A stretch of 16,616 nucleotides of DNA from Gammaproteobacteria bacterium (GTDB lineage Bacteria > Pseudomonadota > Gammaproteobacteria > QOAV01), in the NCBI GenBank assembly GCA_027067235.1, contig JALXFQ010000252.1, positions 1 through 16,616 on the forward strand. Direction: 5' to 3'. Made by a program: the position numbers and the translations under genes. The notes beneath the pieces were generated by a model, which saw nothing but the letters and a program-made list of their open reading frames with translations, did not search any database and was not told the DNA's origin. Below are positions 13,746 through 16,616 of the stretch, piece after piece (the first letter of the stretch is position 1; each line of letters begins with the position of its first letter).

Positions 13746-14358
13746 CTAACCACCCCTGAACTTTTTCTGCGGCGGCGGATGTCATCAACACTTTTTCGTG
13801 AGATAACAGACGCACCGGGTTGAGATCGCTGACCGCGCACACGTCCACGTGGGGAATATTGCGCGCCGACAGCATCAGGCCTTGTTCCACTTCGGCATCG
13901 ACAATGAGCACATCGCTCAGCCCGAGACGCTCGAGCTTTTCTGCCAGCACCTTGGTCCTGGCTGCCGGAAAATCCATGGCGTCGATGGTCACCAGCCTGT
14001 CCTTGCGCACCAGTTCCGACAGTATCGAGCGCAGCGCGCCGCGATACATCTTCTTGTTCACTTTCTGCGAAAAGTCCTGGTTGGCCGACGGAAAAGTCAC
14101 GCCACCGCTGCGCCAGATGGGGCTGCGTATGGTGCCGGCGCGGGCACGTCCCGTGCCTTTCTGGCGCCACGGCTTGACCCCACCGCCACTGACCGCGGAA
14201 CGGTTTTTCTGCGCCCGGGTGCCGGAACGCGCACCGGCCAGATAGGCGGTAACGACCTGATGAATCAACGCCTCGTTGAAATCAACCCCGAACACCTTGT
14301 CGGAAACGTCGATGCTTTTGGCTTTGGCGCCGGTCTGGTTTATCACATTCAATTCCAC
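13738..14358 (-). CDS. rplD: 50S ribosomal protein L4
   Basis: 206 residues (E. coli 201). L4 reaches into the exit tunnel, and in E. coli also represses its own S10 operon through the leader RNA. The tunnel loop KPWRQKGTGRARAGT lies at about residues 62-76, followed by SPIWRSGGVTFPSA and KVNKKMYRGALRSILSELVR. Two GTG codons are candidates: 14367 and 14358. The first lies inside a strong Shine-Dalgarno (AGGTGA, 14369-14364), so I choose 14358, which also gives the family-like start MEL. The other choice adds three residues. Confidence 0.96.
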   Translation of the reverse strand: MELNVINQTGAKAKSIDVSDKVFGVDFNEALIHQVVTAYLAGARSGTRAQKNRSAVSGGGVKPWRQKGTGRARAGTIRSPIWRSGGVTFPSANQDFSQKVNKKMYRGALRSILSELVRKDRLVTIDAMDFPAARTKVLAEKLERLGLSDVLIVDAEVEQGLMLSARNIPHVDVCAVSDLNPVRLLSHEKVLMTSAAAEKVQGWLGE

Positions 14359-14363
14359 TGCAT

Positions 14364-14369
14364 TCACCT
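14364..14369 (-). promoter_or_regulatory. Shine-Dalgarno of rplD that decides its start
   Basis: Minus-strand AGGTGA matches the anti-Shine-Dalgarno well and ends five bases before the GTG at 14358. An upstream in-frame GTG (14367) is part of this same element and so is unlikely to be the initiator. Confidence 0.6.
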
Positions 14370-14374
14370 ATCGC

Positions 14375-15064
14375 TTATGCGCCTTGCTCTTCCGCTGCGG
14401 CTTCGCTGGCGGGCCTTTCCTGCGCGCCTTTCTTGACCGCCGGCTGGATGAAAACCACGCCGCCCTTGTGTCCGGGCACCGCGCCCTTGATCAGCAGCAG
14501 GTTGTTTTCCCTGTCAATGCGAACCACTTCCAGGTTTTGCTGGGTCTTGCGCACATTGCCCATGTGACCGGCCATTTTCTTGCCGGCAAACACCTTGCCC
14601 GGATCCTGGCACTGGCCGATGGAACCGGGTTTGCGGTGCGCCAGCGACACACCGTGCGTGGCACGACCACCCTTGAAGCCCCAGCGTTTGACCGAACCGG
14701 CGAATCCACGGCCCTTGGAAGTACCGGCCACATCCACCAGCTGGCCCTCCCAGAACTGATCCAGCGTGATATCCGAACCCGGCTTGCAGGAATCCAGCTC
14801 TTCTGCTTCGACACGGAATTCCGCCTCGACATCGCCCGCAACCACACCGGCTTTGGCAAAGTGGCCGGCCGCGGCCTTGTTTACCCGGCCGGGGCGGCGC
14901 TCGCCGGCAGTAACGCGAACAGCATTGTAGCCGTCAACATCACTGGTACGACACTGGGTCACGCGGTTCGGCGTCGCTTCTACAACGGTGACCGGCACTG
15001 AATGGCCATCGTCGAGAAAAACCCGACTCATGCCCAGCTTGCGGCCTATCATTCCCATTGACAT
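14375..15064 (-). CDS. rplC: 50S ribosomal protein L3
   Basis: 229 residues (E. coli 209). L3 is a primary 23S-binding protein whose central extension reaches the peptidyl transferase centre. MIGRKLGMSRVFLDDG begins at residue 5; TSKGRGFAGSVKRWGF at 115-130, HRKPGSIGQCQDPGKVFAGK at 143-162 and KKMAGHMGN at 162-170 are characteristic. The 147-155 region is where E. coli L3 is Gln-methylated by PrmB. The last 19 residues (211-229) are an extra tail ending in SEAAAEEQGA. AGGT eight bases upstream favours the ATG at 15064 over those at 15058 and 15052. Confidence 0.98.
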   Translation of the reverse strand: MSMGMIGRKLGMSRVFLDDGHSVPVTVVEATPNRVTQCRTSDVDGYNAVRVTAGERRPGRVNKAAAGHFAKAGVVAGDVEAEFRVEAEELDSCKPGSDITLDQFWEGQLVDVAGTSKGRGFAGSVKRWGFKGGRATHGVSLAHRKPGSIGQCQDPGKVFAGKKMAGHMGNVRKTQQNLEVVRIDRENNLLLIKGAVPGHKGGVVFIQPAVKKGAQERPASEAAAEEQGA

Positions 15065-15109
15065 GGTTAACTACCTATTACCTTTTGTTCTCTAACAGGA
15101 CCAGACTCA

Positions 15110-15421
15110 TCAAGTGAGCTTGATCTCCACGTCCACGCCTGCTGCAAGATCCAGCTTCATCAGCGCGTCCACGGTCTTTTCTGTCGGTTCCAGAATATCC
15201 ATGATGCGCTTGTGCGTTCTCAGCTCGAACTGGTCACGCGCCGTCTTGTTGACATGCGGCGAACGCAGCAGGTTAAACTTTTCGATCTTGGTGGGCAGGG
15301 GTATCGGCCCCTTCACCAGCGCGCCAGTGCGTTTGGCTGTCTCGACTATCTCCGAGGCCGAACGATCAATGGATCGGTGGTCATAAGCCTTCAGGCGAAT
15401 TCGTATGGTCTGGTTCTGCAT
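15110..15421 (-). CDS. rpsJ: 30S ribosomal protein S10 (NusE)
   Basis: 103 residues, the E. coli length. S10 is a 30S head protein and, free of the ribosome, is NusE, which binds NusB and NusG in antitermination and transcription-translation coupling. MQNQTIRIRLKAYDHRSID, GPIPLPTKIEKFNLLRSPHV and RTHKRIMDILEPTEKTVDAL cover the family pattern. Two tandem ATGs (15424, 15421) are available; I choose the second because it matches the conserved MQNQ start and is better spaced from the GAG in the tuf end. It begins only five bases after the tuf stop; 45 bases separate it from rplC. Confidence 0.97.
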   Translation of the reverse strand: MQNQTIRIRLKAYDHRSIDRSASEIVETAKRTGALVKGPIPLPTKIEKFNLLRSPHVNKTARDQFELRTHKRIMDILEPTEKTVDALMKLDLAAGVDVEIKLT

Positions 15422-15426
15422 CATTA

Positions 15427-16616
<1,190 letters not shown>

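Overview
This window is a long, single-direction ribosomal-protein locus read entirely on the minus strand. It carries the end of a str-type operon (tuf) followed by the complete S10, spc and alpha operons. The order is tuf-rpsJ-rplC-rplD-rplW-rplB-rpsS-rplV-rpsC-rplP-rpmC-rpsQ, then rplN-rplX-rplE-rpsN-rpsH-rplF-rplR-rpsE-rpmD-rplO-secY-rpmJ, then rpsM-rpsK-rpsD-rpoA-rplQ. Protein sequences, lengths and order resemble Gammaproteobacteria (101-residue zinc-free S14, 443-residue SecY, L30 present, C-type L36 next to rpsM). The genes after rplQ differ from those I know in enterobacteria, so I would say a non-enteric gammaproteobacterium. I cannot name a genus.

Layout from high to low coordinates: tuf (16616-15427) lacks only the first base of its start codon and ends 2-5 bases before rpsJ. 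The S10 block runs 15421-10412, the spc block 10369-4805 and the alpha block 4708-1893. Most junctions are 0-45 bases, and several genes overlap (rplD/rplW, rplV/rpsC, rpmC/rpsQ, rplO/secY). The only larger junction inside the block is rpmJ-rpsM (96 bases). It holds a good sigma70-type promoter whose -10 box sits in the loop of an 8-bp inverted repeat. A clear intrinsic terminator follows rplQ.

Beyond the terminator, still on the minus strand, is a compact three-gene group: a DUF62 SAM hydrolase (S-adenosyl-L-methionine to adenosine plus methionine), an inositol-monophosphatase-family phosphatase, and the N-terminal 88 codons of ampD, cut by the left edge.

Together the main genes supply translation (ribosomal proteins, EF-Tu), transcription (RNA polymerase alpha; S10 is also NusE) and membrane protein export (SecY). 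I found no CRISPR, mobile element, tRNA or rRNA, and no gene-free stretch above 100 bases. No undescribed system is evident. The points worth checking are regulatory (no room for an S10 leader, the unusual alpha promoter/hairpin, hairpins at rplX/rplE and secY/rpmJ) and the small SAM hydrolase-IMPase-AmpD cluster.
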